From contig NZ_JACCFE010000002.1 in NCBI RefSeq assembly GCF_014256275.1, positions 4,878,001 through 4,942,000 of the forward strand: 64,000 bases of DNA. The letters run 5' to 3'. The DNA is from Rhodococcus sp. 4CII (GTDB lineage: Bacteria; Actinomycetota; Actinomycetes; Mycobacteriales; Mycobacteriaceae). The stretch's first letter is position 1. Every line of letters begins with the position of its first letter. This document shows positions 42,448 through 50,251 of this stretch, piece by piece. The position numbers and the translations under genes were made by a program. The notes under the pieces are model-generated. The model had not been told where the DNA came from. It saw only the letters and a program-made list of their open reading frames with translations, and made no database searches.

Positions 42448-42530
42448 CGGTGCCTCCTCGATTGTGGTGTCCTCTCATGGTTCTCCCGGGACGGGCCACA
42501 TGCAATAGGTTCCGGCGCTAGGGTCGGAGG

Positions 42531-43346
42531 ATGGGGCAGGCCCGAGTCGGCATCTCCGGCTGGACGTATCCGGGGTGGCGGGGTGACTTCTACCCGGACG
42601 GTCTGGCGCATCGCAAGGAGTTGGCCTACGCCGCGGGACGATTGACGTCGATCGAGATCAACGGTTCGTTCTACTCGTTGCAACGCCCCACGAGCTACGC
42701 GAAGTGGCGTGACGAGACCCCGGAGAATTTCGTGTTCGCCGTCAAGGGCGGGCGCTACATCACCCACATGAAGAGGCTGGTCGGCGCGGAGACGGCACTC
42801 GCCAATTTCTTCGCGTCCGGGGTGCTCGCGCTGGGTCCCAAACTCGGACCGCTGCTGTGGCAACTGCCCCCGACGCTCGCGTTCGATTCGACGAGTCTCG
42901 CAACATTCTTCGACCAGTTGCCGCGCACCACCACCGAGGCCGCGGCGCTCGCGTCGCGGCACGATGACAAACTCAGCGACGACAGGGCATGGACCGACAC
43001 GGACGCCGATCGGCCGGTGCGTCATGCGCTCGAGGTTCGTCACCCCAGCTTCGACACGGACGAGGCGAGGGAATTGCTCCGCGCGCACGACGTGGCGTTC
43101 GTCCTCGCGGACACCGCAGGCCGGTACCCGTACGTGGACGCGGCGACGAGCGATTTCGTTTATCTGCGACTGCACGGCGACAAGGAGTTGTATGCCAGCG
43201 GTTACACCGACGAGGCCCTCGACGAGTGGGCGCGCACGATCGAACGTCGGCTCGGGCAGGGGCTCGACTGCTTCGCCTTCTTCGACAACGACATGAAGGG
43301 GTACGCCCCGTTCGACGCGCTGCGGTTGATCGAGCGGCTGGGCTGA
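42531..43346 (+). CDS. DUF72 family protein (YecE-like)
   Basis: A 271-residue TIM-barrel-like protein. DUF72 motifs are GISGWTYPGWRGDFYP, SIEINGSFYSLQRP, YAKWRDETPENFVFAVKG and the late YLRLHGDKELYASGYTD. No enzyme activity is established for the family to my knowledge. ATG at 42531. It is divergent from the GYD gene, with about 80 bp between. Confidence 0.88.
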   Translation: MGQARVGISGWTYPGWRGDFYPDGLAHRKELAYAAGRLTSIEINGSFYSLQRPTSYAKWRDETPENFVFAVKGGRYITHMKRLVGAETALANFFASGVLALGPKLGPLLWQLPPTLAFDSTSLATFFDQLPRTTTEAAALASRHDDKLSDDRAWTDTDADRPVRHALEVRHPSFDTDEARELLRAHDVAFVLADTAGRYPYVDAATSDFVYLRLHGDKELYASGYTDEALDEWARTIERRLGQGLDCFAFFDNDMKGYAPFDALRLIERLG

Positions 43347-43408
43347 CTGTCGGTGCTCCGTGGGACAGTGGTCTCCGGTTCGACCCATACGAGAAGGGGA
43401 TTGCCCGG

Positions 43409-43882
43409 ATGTGGCCCACTCACTGGCCTGCTGTCGCGCGTGACATCGCCGACGCCCTCGACGCTGCCCTCGTCGCGGCCCGTGCGGCGGATGCGCCGGC
43501 ACTGACCGAGGCGACGGAGAACCTGGCGGCCCTGCCGGCGGAGCAGGTCGGCGCGGTGCTGGCGGGGGTGATCCGCGAACTCCTCGAGACGCTGCACCCG
43601 GACGGTCTGACGGGCGAGGACGTGCAGGACGTGCTCACCCGATGCGTGCGGGCGTCGGCCCTGTGGTTTCCGGCCGTCGACGTCGACTCGCTGGTCACGG
43701 TGCTGACCGGCGCGCTCGGTGTGTCGGAGGTCGAGGAGAACCCGCGCAGGCCCGAGCGTGCCGTCGAGGCCGCGATTTTGGTGATCGCCGATCTCGTGAG
43801 CGCGGCGGAGGTCACCGCCGACGGCTACGTCCGCCGGGCACTCGACGAGATCGCGCGCGCCGAGACCGTCGAGATGCCCTGA
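43409..43882 (+). CDS. Hypothetical helical protein
   Basis: A 157-residue, alanine- and leucine-rich, acidic protein with no signal peptide or membrane segment. It appears fully helical (for example ALDAALVAARAADAPALTE and LAALPAEQVGAVLAGVIREL). The ATG at 43409 is fixed by AGAAGGGGA 8 bases upstream. It is 62 bp after the DUF72 gene and convergent with the ArsR gene, ending 5 bases from its stop. I do not recognise it; similar short proteins are common in actinobacteria. Confidence 0.7.
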   Translation: MWPTHWPAVARDIADALDAALVAARAADAPALTEATENLAALPAEQVGAVLAGVIRELLETLHPDGLTGEDVQDVLTRCVRASALWFPAVDVDSLVTVLTGALGVSEVEENPRRPERAVEAAILVIADLVSAAEVTADGYVRRALDEIARAETVEMP

Positions 43883-43887
43883 TCCGT

Positions 43888-44214
43888 TCAGAGTTCCGTG
43901 CGGATGTGCTCGGCCAGCCGGGCGATCTGCTCCTCGTCGCGGCGATAGTGGGTCCACTGTCCGATCCGACGACTCGTGACCAGGCCGGCGCCCTGTAGGG
44001 CGGCCATGTACTGCGAGGCCGTCGACTGCGACACCTCGGCTCTCGCCTGAATGTGCTTCAGGCACACACCCACCTCTTCGGCGGGTTCGAGTTGCGGGGG
44101 AAAGCTGTCCGGGTCCTTCAGCCACTGCAGGATCCGCACGCGGGTCGGATTCGACAGCGCTTTGAAGACCAGGGCCAGGTCGGTCGCGTCCGGAAGTTCA
44201 CTCACCCGACCCAT
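43888..44214 (-). CDS. ArsR-family winged-helix repressor
   Basis: A 108-residue regulator with LALVFKALSNPTRVRILQWL at residues 12-31, recognition helix AEVSQSTASQYMAALQGAGLV and wing GQWTHYRRDEE. A single cysteine in VCLKHIQ precedes the recognition helix; there is no CxC metal-binding pair, so it may sense an organic compound or redox state rather than a metal. It is divergent from the PRISE-type reductase, and the 83-bp gap holds a perfect 18-bp inverted repeat that it very likely binds. Confidence 0.88.
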   Translation of the reverse strand: MGRVSELPDATDLALVFKALSNPTRVRILQWLKDPDSFPPQLEPAEEVGVCLKHIQARAEVSQSTASQYMAALQGAGLVTSRRIGQWTHYRRDEEQIARLAEHIRTEL

Positions 44215-44222
44215 CGTACCGT

Positions 44223-44244
44223 CATATCGCGATTTTCCGATATG
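44223..44244 (+). promoter_or_regulatory. Second, shorter palindrome upstream of arsR-type gene
   Basis: CATATCG and CGATATG pair perfectly with 8 bases between. It lies between the large palindrome and the ArsR start, and shares the ATATCG core with it, so it may be a second operator. Confidence 0.6.
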
Positions 44245-44248
44245 TGTG

Positions 44249-44290
44249 CTCCTATCGGTATATCGCAACTTCGCGATATACCGATAGGAG
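44249..44290 (+). promoter_or_regulatory. Perfect 18-bp inverted repeat: ArsR operator
   Basis: CTCCTATCGGTATATCGC (44249-44266) is followed by a 6-base spacer and its exact reverse complement (44273-44290). It occupies the middle of the arsR/PRISE divergent region; the right arm includes the AGGAG ribosome site of the reductase gene. This would let the repressor block transcription and also form a hairpin in the reductase mRNA that hides its ribosome site. Confidence 0.85.
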
Positions 44291-44297
44291 ATGGGTG

Positions 44298-45353
44298 ATG
44301 GCGAAGCGGAGAGTGGCAGTGGTCGTCGGTGCGCGCGGGGTGATCGGCGGCAATCTGATCGACCACCTCGAGTCAACCGGGGAGTGGGACATCATCGGGT
44401 TGTCCCGCAGGGGAGGGCCCGACACCGATCAGGTGCGGCACATCGCGGTCGACCTGCTCGACGAGCGCGACGCCGCCGGGAAGCTGGGTGAATTGCGCGA
44501 CGTGACCCACGTCTTCTATGCCGCCTACCAGGACCGTCCGTCGTGGGCAGAGCTCGTCGCGCCCAACGTCGCGATGCTCGTCAACACGGTGAACGCGCTC
44601 GAACCGGTCGCTGCCGGGCTCGAGCACATCAGCCTGATGCAGGGATACAAGGTCTACGGCGCTCACCTCGGACCGTTCAAGACGCCGGCGCGCGAGAGCG
44701 ACCCGCCGCACATGCCGCCCGAGTTCAACGTGGATCAGCAGCAGTTCCTCGAAGACCGACAGCGCGGCAAGCGCTGGACGTGGTCCGCGATCCGCCCGTC
44801 GGTCGTGTGTGGATTCTCGCTCGGTAATCCGATGAATCTCGCACTGGTGATCGCCGTCTACGCCACGATGTCGAAGGAACTCGGAGTGCCACTGCGGTTT
44901 CCGGGGACGCCCGGCGCGTACACGAGTCTGATCGAGATGACCGACGCCGGCCTGCTGGCGGAAGCGACCGTCTGGGCCGCGACCACCCCCGAATGCGCCA
45001 ACCAGGCGTTCAACATCAATAACGGCGACTTGTTCCGCTGGAACGAGATGCTGCCGAAGATCGCGGACTTCTTCGAGTTGGACGTGGCACCGCCGCTACC
45101 GATGTCGATGGACGTCGTCATGGCCGACAAGGAGCCGGTGTGGAAGGGTCTCGTCGCGAAGTACGGGTTGGAACCCACGCCGTACGCGGATGTCTCGTCG
45201 TGGGCGTTCGGCGATTTCGTCTTCGGCTGGGACTACGACGTCATCGCCGACGGATCCAAGGCGCGCCGGCTGGGTTTCCACCGCTTCGTCGAGACCGAGC
45301 AGATGTTTCTCGACATCTTCCGCGACCTCCGGGCCCGGAAGATCATTCCCTGA
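44298..45353 (+). CDS. PRISE-family (progesterone 5-beta-reductase/iridoid synthase-like) SDR
   Basis: A 351-residue atypical SDR. The nucleotide motif is VVVGARGVIGGNLIDHL (7-23), the NADP loop GLSRRGGP follows, and QGYKVYGAH carries the PRISE catalytic lysine (GxKxYxG). The WSAIRPSVVCGFSLGNPMN block is also typical. The catalytic tyrosine normally found in NFYYDxED is not obvious: the matching stretch reads EFNVDQQQF. PRISE enzymes reduce activated C=C bonds of enones. Start ATG 44298, 8 bases after AGGAG. ArsR control points to induction by a toxic or reactive enone, which is an inference. Confidence 0.83.
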   Translation: MAKRRVAVVVGARGVIGGNLIDHLESTGEWDIIGLSRRGGPDTDQVRHIAVDLLDERDAAGKLGELRDVTHVFYAAYQDRPSWAELVAPNVAMLVNTVNALEPVAAGLEHISLMQGYKVYGAHLGPFKTPARESDPPHMPPEFNVDQQQFLEDRQRGKRWTWSAIRPSVVCGFSLGNPMNLALVIAVYATMSKELGVPLRFPGTPGAYTSLIEMTDAGLLAEATVWAATTPECANQAFNINNGDLFRWNEMLPKIADFFELDVAPPLPMSMDVVMADKEPVWKGLVAKYGLEPTPYADVSSWAFGDFVFGWDYDVIADGSKARRLGFHRFVETEQMFLDIFRDLRARKIIP

Positions 45354-45364
45354 CGCGAAGGCCG

Positions 45365-45880
45365 TTATCCGCGGATCCCTGATTCGACGTTGGCGGCGAT
45401 CCGCCGGAGCAGCCCGGCCAGCACTGCGCATTCGTCCTCGTCCAATCCGGCGAGGAACTGCCGATCGCGTTCGACGCGCTGCGGGAACTCGGTGTCGACG
45501 AGTTCGCGCCCGGCCTCGGTCAGGTGGAGCAACACCACACGCCCGTCGCGTTCGAACGGCAGTCGCTCCATGAGTCCCAGCCGGGTCAGGCGGTCGACGT
45601 GCTTGGTGGTGGACGCGCCGCTGAGCATCGTCACCGCAGTGACCTCGCTGGCGCGCAGTGGCCGGGCGCTCCGGGCGAGTACGCAGAGGACGTCGAACTC
45701 GGCGCGGGAGACGCCGCTCGCATCCAGGGCCCGGTCGAGTTGCTGCAAGGCCTGAGATCCGATCCGGGTGATGCGGCCCATCACTTCGATCGGTGTCGTG
45801 TCCACGTCGGGATGGGTCTCGGCCCATTCGCGGCGAACGCGATCGGTGAAGTCCTCATCCGGACGTGGGGCAGTACTCAT
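45365..45880 (-). CDS. MarR-family transcriptional regulator
   Basis: A 171-residue (from ATG 45880) MarR protein. The winged helix spans LDASGVSRAEFDVLCVLA, LRASEVTAVTMLSGASTTKHVDRL and the wing PFERDGRVVLLHLT. In-frame ATGs at 45889 and 45907 would add 3 or 9 residues. It is divergent from the FUSC-family exporter at 45956, and an AT-rich palindrome lies between them, so it most likely represses the exporter and itself until a phenolic or drug ligand binds. Confidence 0.87.
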   Translation of the reverse strand: MSTAPRPDEDFTDRVRREWAETHPDVDTTPIEVMGRITRIGSQALQQLDRALDASGVSRAEFDVLCVLARSARPLRASEVTAVTMLSGASTTKHVDRLTRLGLMERLPFERDGRVVLLHLTEAGRELVDTEFPQRVERDRQFLAGLDEDECAVLAGLLRRIAANVESGIRG

Positions 45881-45922
45881 GAAAACCATCGTAGCGACCA
45901 ACTTCACACTAATTCATAACTA

Positions 45923-45936
45923 TTTTACTAGTGAAA
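45923..45936 (+). promoter_or_regulatory. AT-rich palindrome between marR-type and FUSC genes
   Basis: TTTTACTAGTGAAA is an imperfect 14-bp palindrome centred on ACTAGT. It sits 20 bases before the FUSC start and about 43 bases before the MarR start, in a stretch far richer in A/T than its surroundings. Confidence 0.55.
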
Positions 45937-45955
45937 TATACGGTACGCTGAGGTC

Positions 45956-47368
45956 ATGCAGGCTTCCCCTCGATACGCACCCGACCTCAGCCGGCTCCAT
46001 CGCTCCCGTGAGGCGCTGGCCCATTCCGTGGCGCGGTCGACGTGGCGGCGTGCGTTCGAGGTCCGCAACGCGGACGCCACCATCGCTCCCGCCCTGCGGG
46101 TGGGTGCGGCGACGGCGCTGGTGCTGGTGATCGGCGGTCTGCTCGGGCACGGCAACCTCGCCGGCTTCGCAGCCCTCGGCGCGCTGACCGCCGCGTTCGG
46201 GCGATACGAGCCGTACCCCCGTCTCGCCCGCAAGACGGGCCTCGTCGGTTTGGCACTCATCGTCTTCGTCGCCGGCGGAGCGTTGCTCGGTGCCGCGGGA
46301 CTGTCGCTCTGGGTGGAGATCGCGGTCATGTCCGTCGCGTCGGGGGTCGCCGCGTGGCTGCTCGCGGCGTTCCGCATCGCCGGCCCCGGGCCCGTCATCC
46401 TGATCTTCGCGGCCACCGCCGCAGTGGGGTCCGCGACCACGCTCGCGGACCTCGTCCCGGCCGTGGTGGCTGTGGCCGTCGGCGTCGTCGTGGGCTGGAT
46501 CGCCGCCATGACGCCCGGCCTGTTCGTGCCCCTCGGCCCCGCCCGGCTGGCGGTGGCGCGGGCACTCGCCGCCGTCGCGGAACTGGAACGTGCACACGAC
46601 GACGCCGCGATCGCGGCCGCACGCAAGGCGATCGACAACGCGCGGGACGTGATCGCACACAGCGGCCGGGGCCGGGACGGGCACTCCCACCAGCTGTTCG
46701 CACTGCTCGCCGAGGCAGACGCGGTGGTCGATCGGTGGGCGCACGAACGAGACCACGACACGCTGCGTGCCCTTGTCGATCACGAGTCCGAACTCCGTAA
46801 GGTGAAACGCCGCAGTGATCTCTCGGCGTTCGGCGCGGAGATCGCCGCGCTGCCGAAGCCGGCAGGATTCCTCGCCGGGGGGCTTCGGGGACTGCGGTCA
46901 CGAGAGGGGATCGTCAACGCGACCCGGATCGCCGCGGCCGCTGCGCTGGCCGGATGGATTTGTGTGGCAATGGGATTGGAACATCCACTGTGGGCGTCGA
47001 TGGGCGCGATGGCAGCGATGCAGGGCTTCAACTTCAGTCAGACCGTGCAGCGGGGGATTCAACGCCTCGTCGGCAACGTGGCGGGCGCCGTTCTCGCCGC
47101 CGGGCTGATCGCCGCCGCGATGGGATACTGGCAGACCGTCGTGGTCATCGTGGTGCTGCAGACCCTGACCGAACTGGTCGTCATCAAGAACTACGCGTTC
47201 GCATCCGTCGCCATCACGCCCATGGCCCTGCTGCTCACCGGCCTCGGGTCGGCGGTCGCGCCGGACATTGCCGTGAGCCGCATCGTCGACACACTCGTCG
47301 GGGTGGTGGTCGGCGTGATCGTCTCGGCCGTCGCGATCAGCCGGACCGACCGCCATCACGTGGTCTGA
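45956..47368 (+). CDS. FUSC-family (aromatic acid/fusaric acid) exporter
   Basis: A 470-residue inner-membrane protein. Two membrane blocks of about six helices (roughly 45-185 and 320-460) flank a cytoplasmic helical domain (VARALAAVAELERAHDD to FGAEIAALPKPAG). The second block has HPLWASMGAMAAMQGFNFSQT, typical of FUSC_2/YccS. The family pumps out aromatic carboxylic acids and fusaric acid. MarR control by the divergent neighbour fits that role. No membrane-fusion partner gene is adjacent. Confidence 0.85.
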   Translation: MQASPRYAPDLSRLHRSREALAHSVARSTWRRAFEVRNADATIAPALRVGAATALVLVIGGLLGHGNLAGFAALGALTAAFGRYEPYPRLARKTGLVGLALIVFVAGGALLGAAGLSLWVEIAVMSVASGVAAWLLAAFRIAGPGPVILIFAATAAVGSATTLADLVPAVVAVAVGVVVGWIAAMTPGLFVPLGPARLAVARALAAVAELERAHDDAAIAAARKAIDNARDVIAHSGRGRDGHSHQLFALLAEADAVVDRWAHERDHDTLRALVDHESELRKVKRRSDLSAFGAEIAALPKPAGFLAGGLRGLRSREGIVNATRIAAAAALAGWICVAMGLEHPLWASMGAMAAMQGFNFSQTVQRGIQRLVGNVAGAVLAAGLIAAAMGYWQTVVVIVVLQTLTELVVIKNYAFASVAITPMALLLTGLGSAVAPDIAVSRIVDTLVGVVVGVIVSAVAISRTDRHHVV

Positions 47369-47371
47369 GGC

Positions 47372-47761
47372 TCAGATTCCGGTCGCGGAGACGTACCCGG
47401 CGAACCCGATTGCGCACGCGCTCGCGCAGAGGATCACCGTGCCGCAAGCCACCGGCCACGCCACGGTGCGGCGCGAGATGCGTGCGATCGTGACCACACC
47501 GCCCACGGCGGTGACCAGCGCGGCGACCGCGAGTGCGACGCACACCGCGATCCACGCGTTCTCGGCGCTGCAGGTCTCGGGCGGGCAGTAGTCCAGGAAC
47601 AGCAGCCAGAACAAACCCGCCACCGCCGAGATGCTCGCGACCGCCACGGCGAGGACGAGCGCGGCGGCCGAGATCGCGACGTCCCAGCCGTTCGGCGGTG
47701 GCGGATCGTCACCCCGACACGGATGATTCCATGGTTGTGGCAGAGGCCCCCCTGACTGCAT
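47372..47761 (-). CDS. Hypothetical small membrane protein
   Basis: A 129-residue protein. A proline-rich, soluble start (MQSGGPLPQPWNHPCRG) is followed by three membrane helices (about 33-55, 70-95 and 105-125). A cysteine pair in DYCPPETCSAEN lies in the loop after helix 1, on the outer side, and may form a disulfide. I do not recognise a family. It is convergent with the FUSC gene, 3 bases apart. A GTG at 47770 is an alternative start. Confidence 0.65.
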   Translation of the reverse strand: MQSGGPLPQPWNHPCRGDDPPPPNGWDVAISAAALVLAVAVASISAVAGLFWLLFLDYCPPETCSAENAWIAVCVALAVAALVTAVGGVVTIARISRRTVAWPVACGTVILCASACAIGFAGYVSATGI

Positions 47762-47911
47762 TCCCGTCACCCTACAGCGGTCTCCGGCAGGATCGGCGGG
47801 CACCGAGACCCCGTCCGGGCGCAATCCGGCGAGGAACACCGCGATCAGCCGCGGACACTCGACCCGCACAACGAGCCCGCCCAGCGGGCGAGCAAGGGCC
47901 CGTCCGATCCT

Positions 47912-48203
47912 GTGAAAATGATCGCCGTCGTGCTGGGACGCACCGCTGTGATCGCCGCGATGCTGCCGGCGTTCGCGCTGCCCGCCGTCAACAGCGGTCC
48001 GGACAGCGATCGAGCACCGGGAGGTGGTCGGCGGAATCGTCGCGACCCCGGAGGGCATGAAGGTTATGTCGGCCGGCGCGGGCGGGGCGCCCATCGCGCA
48101 GACGATGAACGGTCTCGCGGCGGGCATGAGCTCGATTGCAGGACAGCCTGTTTTGGTCGACGACGTCGTTCCGCTGACCACTGACGACCCGGCCGTCGTC
48201 TGA
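47912..48203 (+). pseudogene. Internally deleted remnant of a YhgE/Pip-type (DUF3533-like) membrane protein gene
   Basis: The first part, from GTG 47912, reads MKMIAVVLGRTAVIAAM then LPAFALPAVNSGP, an N-terminal membrane anchor. From 48006 a different frame continues AIEHREVVGGIVATPEG, MKVMSAGAGGAPIAQTMNG and GQPVLVDDVVPLTTDDP to a TGA at 48201. Both pieces fit the extracellular region of YhgE/Pip-type permeases (anchor, then a domain with inner membrane-facing repeats). About 90 codons between them and the whole membrane domain are gone, and the frames differ by one, so this is a decayed gene. The intact parent family call is from pattern memory and is tentative. Confidence 0.6.
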
Positions 48204-48223
48204 CGCTGTGGTTTGATGGCCGC

Positions 48224-48892
48224 ATGGGGGAACGACGAATCGTCCGCCGACTGGTCGGCATCGGCGCGGGCTTCGGCGCGCTCGCGGTCCTCGTCGTCGC
48301 GGCCTCGACGGTCTGGATCTCGCGTGAGGCGTCCGGCCATGTCTACGACGTCGACGACGCACCCGAGGCGCCCGTGGTCATCGTCCTCGGCGCACAGGTG
48401 CGCGACGGCAAACCCCGGGAGTACCTGGCCGGACGCCTCGACGTCGCCGTGCAACTCGTGCGGGACGGCCGGGCGCGGGCGGTGCTCGTCTCGGGCGACG
48501 GCAACGGCAAATCCGGCGACGAGATCGCGGCGATGACGGAATACCTCGTCGCGAAGGGCATCGACCGCAGTCGGATCGTCGGCGACCGGTACGGGCTCGA
48601 CACCTACGACACGTGTGCGCGGGCCGTCCACACGTACGGGGTGACCAACGCGCTGATCGTCACTCAGGGTTTCCACGTCCCCCGAGCCGTCGCGCTGTGC
48701 CGCGGTGCGGGGATCGATGTCGCCGGCGTCAACGCCGGATGCGAATGCCGGCCGATCACGATGGCCAGGAACACCGTGCGCGAATCGCTGGCCCGGCCGA
48801 AGGCCGTTCTAGACCTGCTGTCCGGGCGCGATCCCGTGGTGGTCTCCGAACCCGAGGACTCGCTCGGGAAGGCCCTCGCCGCCGCGAACTGA
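48224..48892 (+). CDS. SanA/YdcF-like (DUF218) membrane-anchored protein
   Basis: A 222-residue protein with one N-terminal membrane helix (residues 11-32) and a periplasmic DUF218 domain. Motifs are PVVIVLGAQVRDGKP, LVSGDGNGKSGDEIAAM, YGLDTYDTCARAVHTYGV and VTQGFHVPRAVALCRGAG. E. coli SanA is linked to envelope barrier function and vancomycin sensitivity. The start ATG at 48224 lies 20 bases after the pseudogene stop. It is followed by the ferritin-like/VIT1 gene after 67 bp. Confidence 0.85.
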   Translation: MGERRIVRRLVGIGAGFGALAVLVVAASTVWISREASGHVYDVDDAPEAPVVIVLGAQVRDGKPREYLAGRLDVAVQLVRDGRARAVLVSGDGNGKSGDEIAAMTEYLVAKGIDRSRIVGDRYGLDTYDTCARAVHTYGVTNALIVTQGFHVPRAVALCRGAGIDVAGVNAGCECRPITMARNTVRESLARPKAVLDLLSGRDPVVVSEPEDSLGKALAAAN

Positions 48893-48959
48893 CGTCGAAC
48901 CGACGCGGGTCGGTAGCCCCGTCGGTAGGCTTTCCCCGTTGACGATCGGGAGGCTGGCG

Positions 48960-50051
48960 ATGGTTTCTCCGACGGATTCGGGTGCGAGACCGAATCCCAG
49001 TTCGCGCGAGATCCGGAGATGGCGGCGCTACCTCGCCGACGAGCGCGCCGAGGCGGCGGTCTACCGCGACCTCGCGAAACGGCGGACCGGTGAGGAACGC
49101 GAGATTCTGCTGGCGCTCGCCGACGCGGAAGGGCGGCACGAGGCGCACTGGCGCGAACTGCTCGGCGAGCACGTCGGCAAGCCCGTGCGCGGGGACGTCC
49201 GCACCCGCATCCTCGGTGTGCTGGCCCGGCGGTTCGGGTCGGTGTTCGTGCTGGCCCTCGCGCAGCGCGCGGAGACGCGGTCGCCGTACCCGACCGACGT
49301 CGACGCGACCCGCGCCATGGGAGCGGACGAAACCATCCACGAAGAAGTGGTGCGGGCGCTCGCGGCGCGCGGGCGAAATCGCCTGTCCGGCACGTTCCGG
49401 GCCGCGGTGTTCGGTGCCAACGACGGACTGGTCAGCAATCTCGCCCTGGTGCTCGGCATCAGTGGCAGCGGTGTCTCCACTCACATCGTCCTGCTGACCG
49501 GGCTCGCCGGCCTGCTGGCGGGGGCATTGTCGATGGGTGCAGGCGAATATGTGTCCGTGCGGTCGCAGCGTGAACTGCTCGAGGCCTCCGCGCCCGGGCA
49601 GGCCGCCCGCGAGGCGGTGCCACTCCTCGACGTCGACGCGAACGAACTCGCGCTCGTGTACCGGGCGCGGGGGATGCCGGCGGCGGACGCCGAAAAACGT
49701 GCGGCGGAGGTGCTGCAGAAAACCGTTCAGCTCGAGCCCGTTTCGGGCCGCGAGTCGGTTGACGAGCACGAGGCGATCGGCACCGGACTCGGCGCGGCCG
49801 CCGCGAGCTTCTGCTTCTTCGCGTCCGGTGCCGTGATTCCCGTGCTGCCGTACCTCTTCGGCATGGAAGGCACCGCCGCCCTGGTGGTCGCGGCCGCGCT
49901 GGTCGGAGTCGCGCTGCTCGGCACCGGCCTCGTGGTGGGATTGCTGTCGGGCGGCCCGCCGGTCAAGAGGGCATTACGCCAATTGGCCATCGGATACGGC
50001 GCCGCCGCCGCCACCTACCTGCTGGGCATGCTGTTCGGAACCGGCGCCTGA
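48960..50051 (+). CDS. Ferritin-like/VIT1 fusion protein (MbfA-like iron/manganese transporter)
   Basis: A 363-residue protein. Residues 15-150 form a rubrerythrin/ferritin-like four-helix domain (DERAEAAVYRDLAKR, LADAEGRHEAHW, ADETIHEEVVRAL), giving Glu/His ligands for a di-iron site. The rest is a VIT1/CCC1 membrane domain with AAVFGANDGLVSNLALVLG and LSMGAGEYVSVRSQ. Such proteins (MbfA in rhizobia) export iron under oxidative or iron stress. The ATG at 48960 has GGGAGG 6-11 bases before it; an upstream TTG at 48941 is less likely. Confidence 0.85.
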   Translation: MVSPTDSGARPNPSSREIRRWRRYLADERAEAAVYRDLAKRRTGEEREILLALADAEGRHEAHWRELLGEHVGKPVRGDVRTRILGVLARRFGSVFVLALAQRAETRSPYPTDVDATRAMGADETIHEEVVRALAARGRNRLSGTFRAAVFGANDGLVSNLALVLGISGSGVSTHIVLLTGLAGLLAGALSMGAGEYVSVRSQRELLEASAPGQAAREAVPLLDVDANELALVYRARGMPAADAEKRAAEVLQKTVQLEPVSGRESVDEHEAIGTGLGAAAASFCFFASGAVIPVLPYLFGMEGTAALVVAAALVGVALLGTGLVVGLLSGGPPVKRALRQLAIGYGAAAATYLLGMLFGTGA

Positions 50052-50251
50052 GACGCCACGGCGTCGAGAAGCCCGGGGAAGCGCACCGATGTCGGATCTC
50101 CGCAGCTGGGCCATCGCGGTCGCGGTGATGGGGTGCTGCTCCGACGCGGAAATGTTACCGCCAGGTACCGCGTGTGAGATCCGGCGGCCACCGACGAGCG
50201 ATGTTATGTTCCCCCCGCCGGGTGTGGCCGGTGGTGACGGAGGGGTCGGGG

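Noticed and set aside
47912..48184. A 90-codon frame as an intact small gene
   Set aside because: Only its first 30 codons look like protein; after 48005 the sensible reading continues in another frame, so the locus is described as a pseudogene instead.
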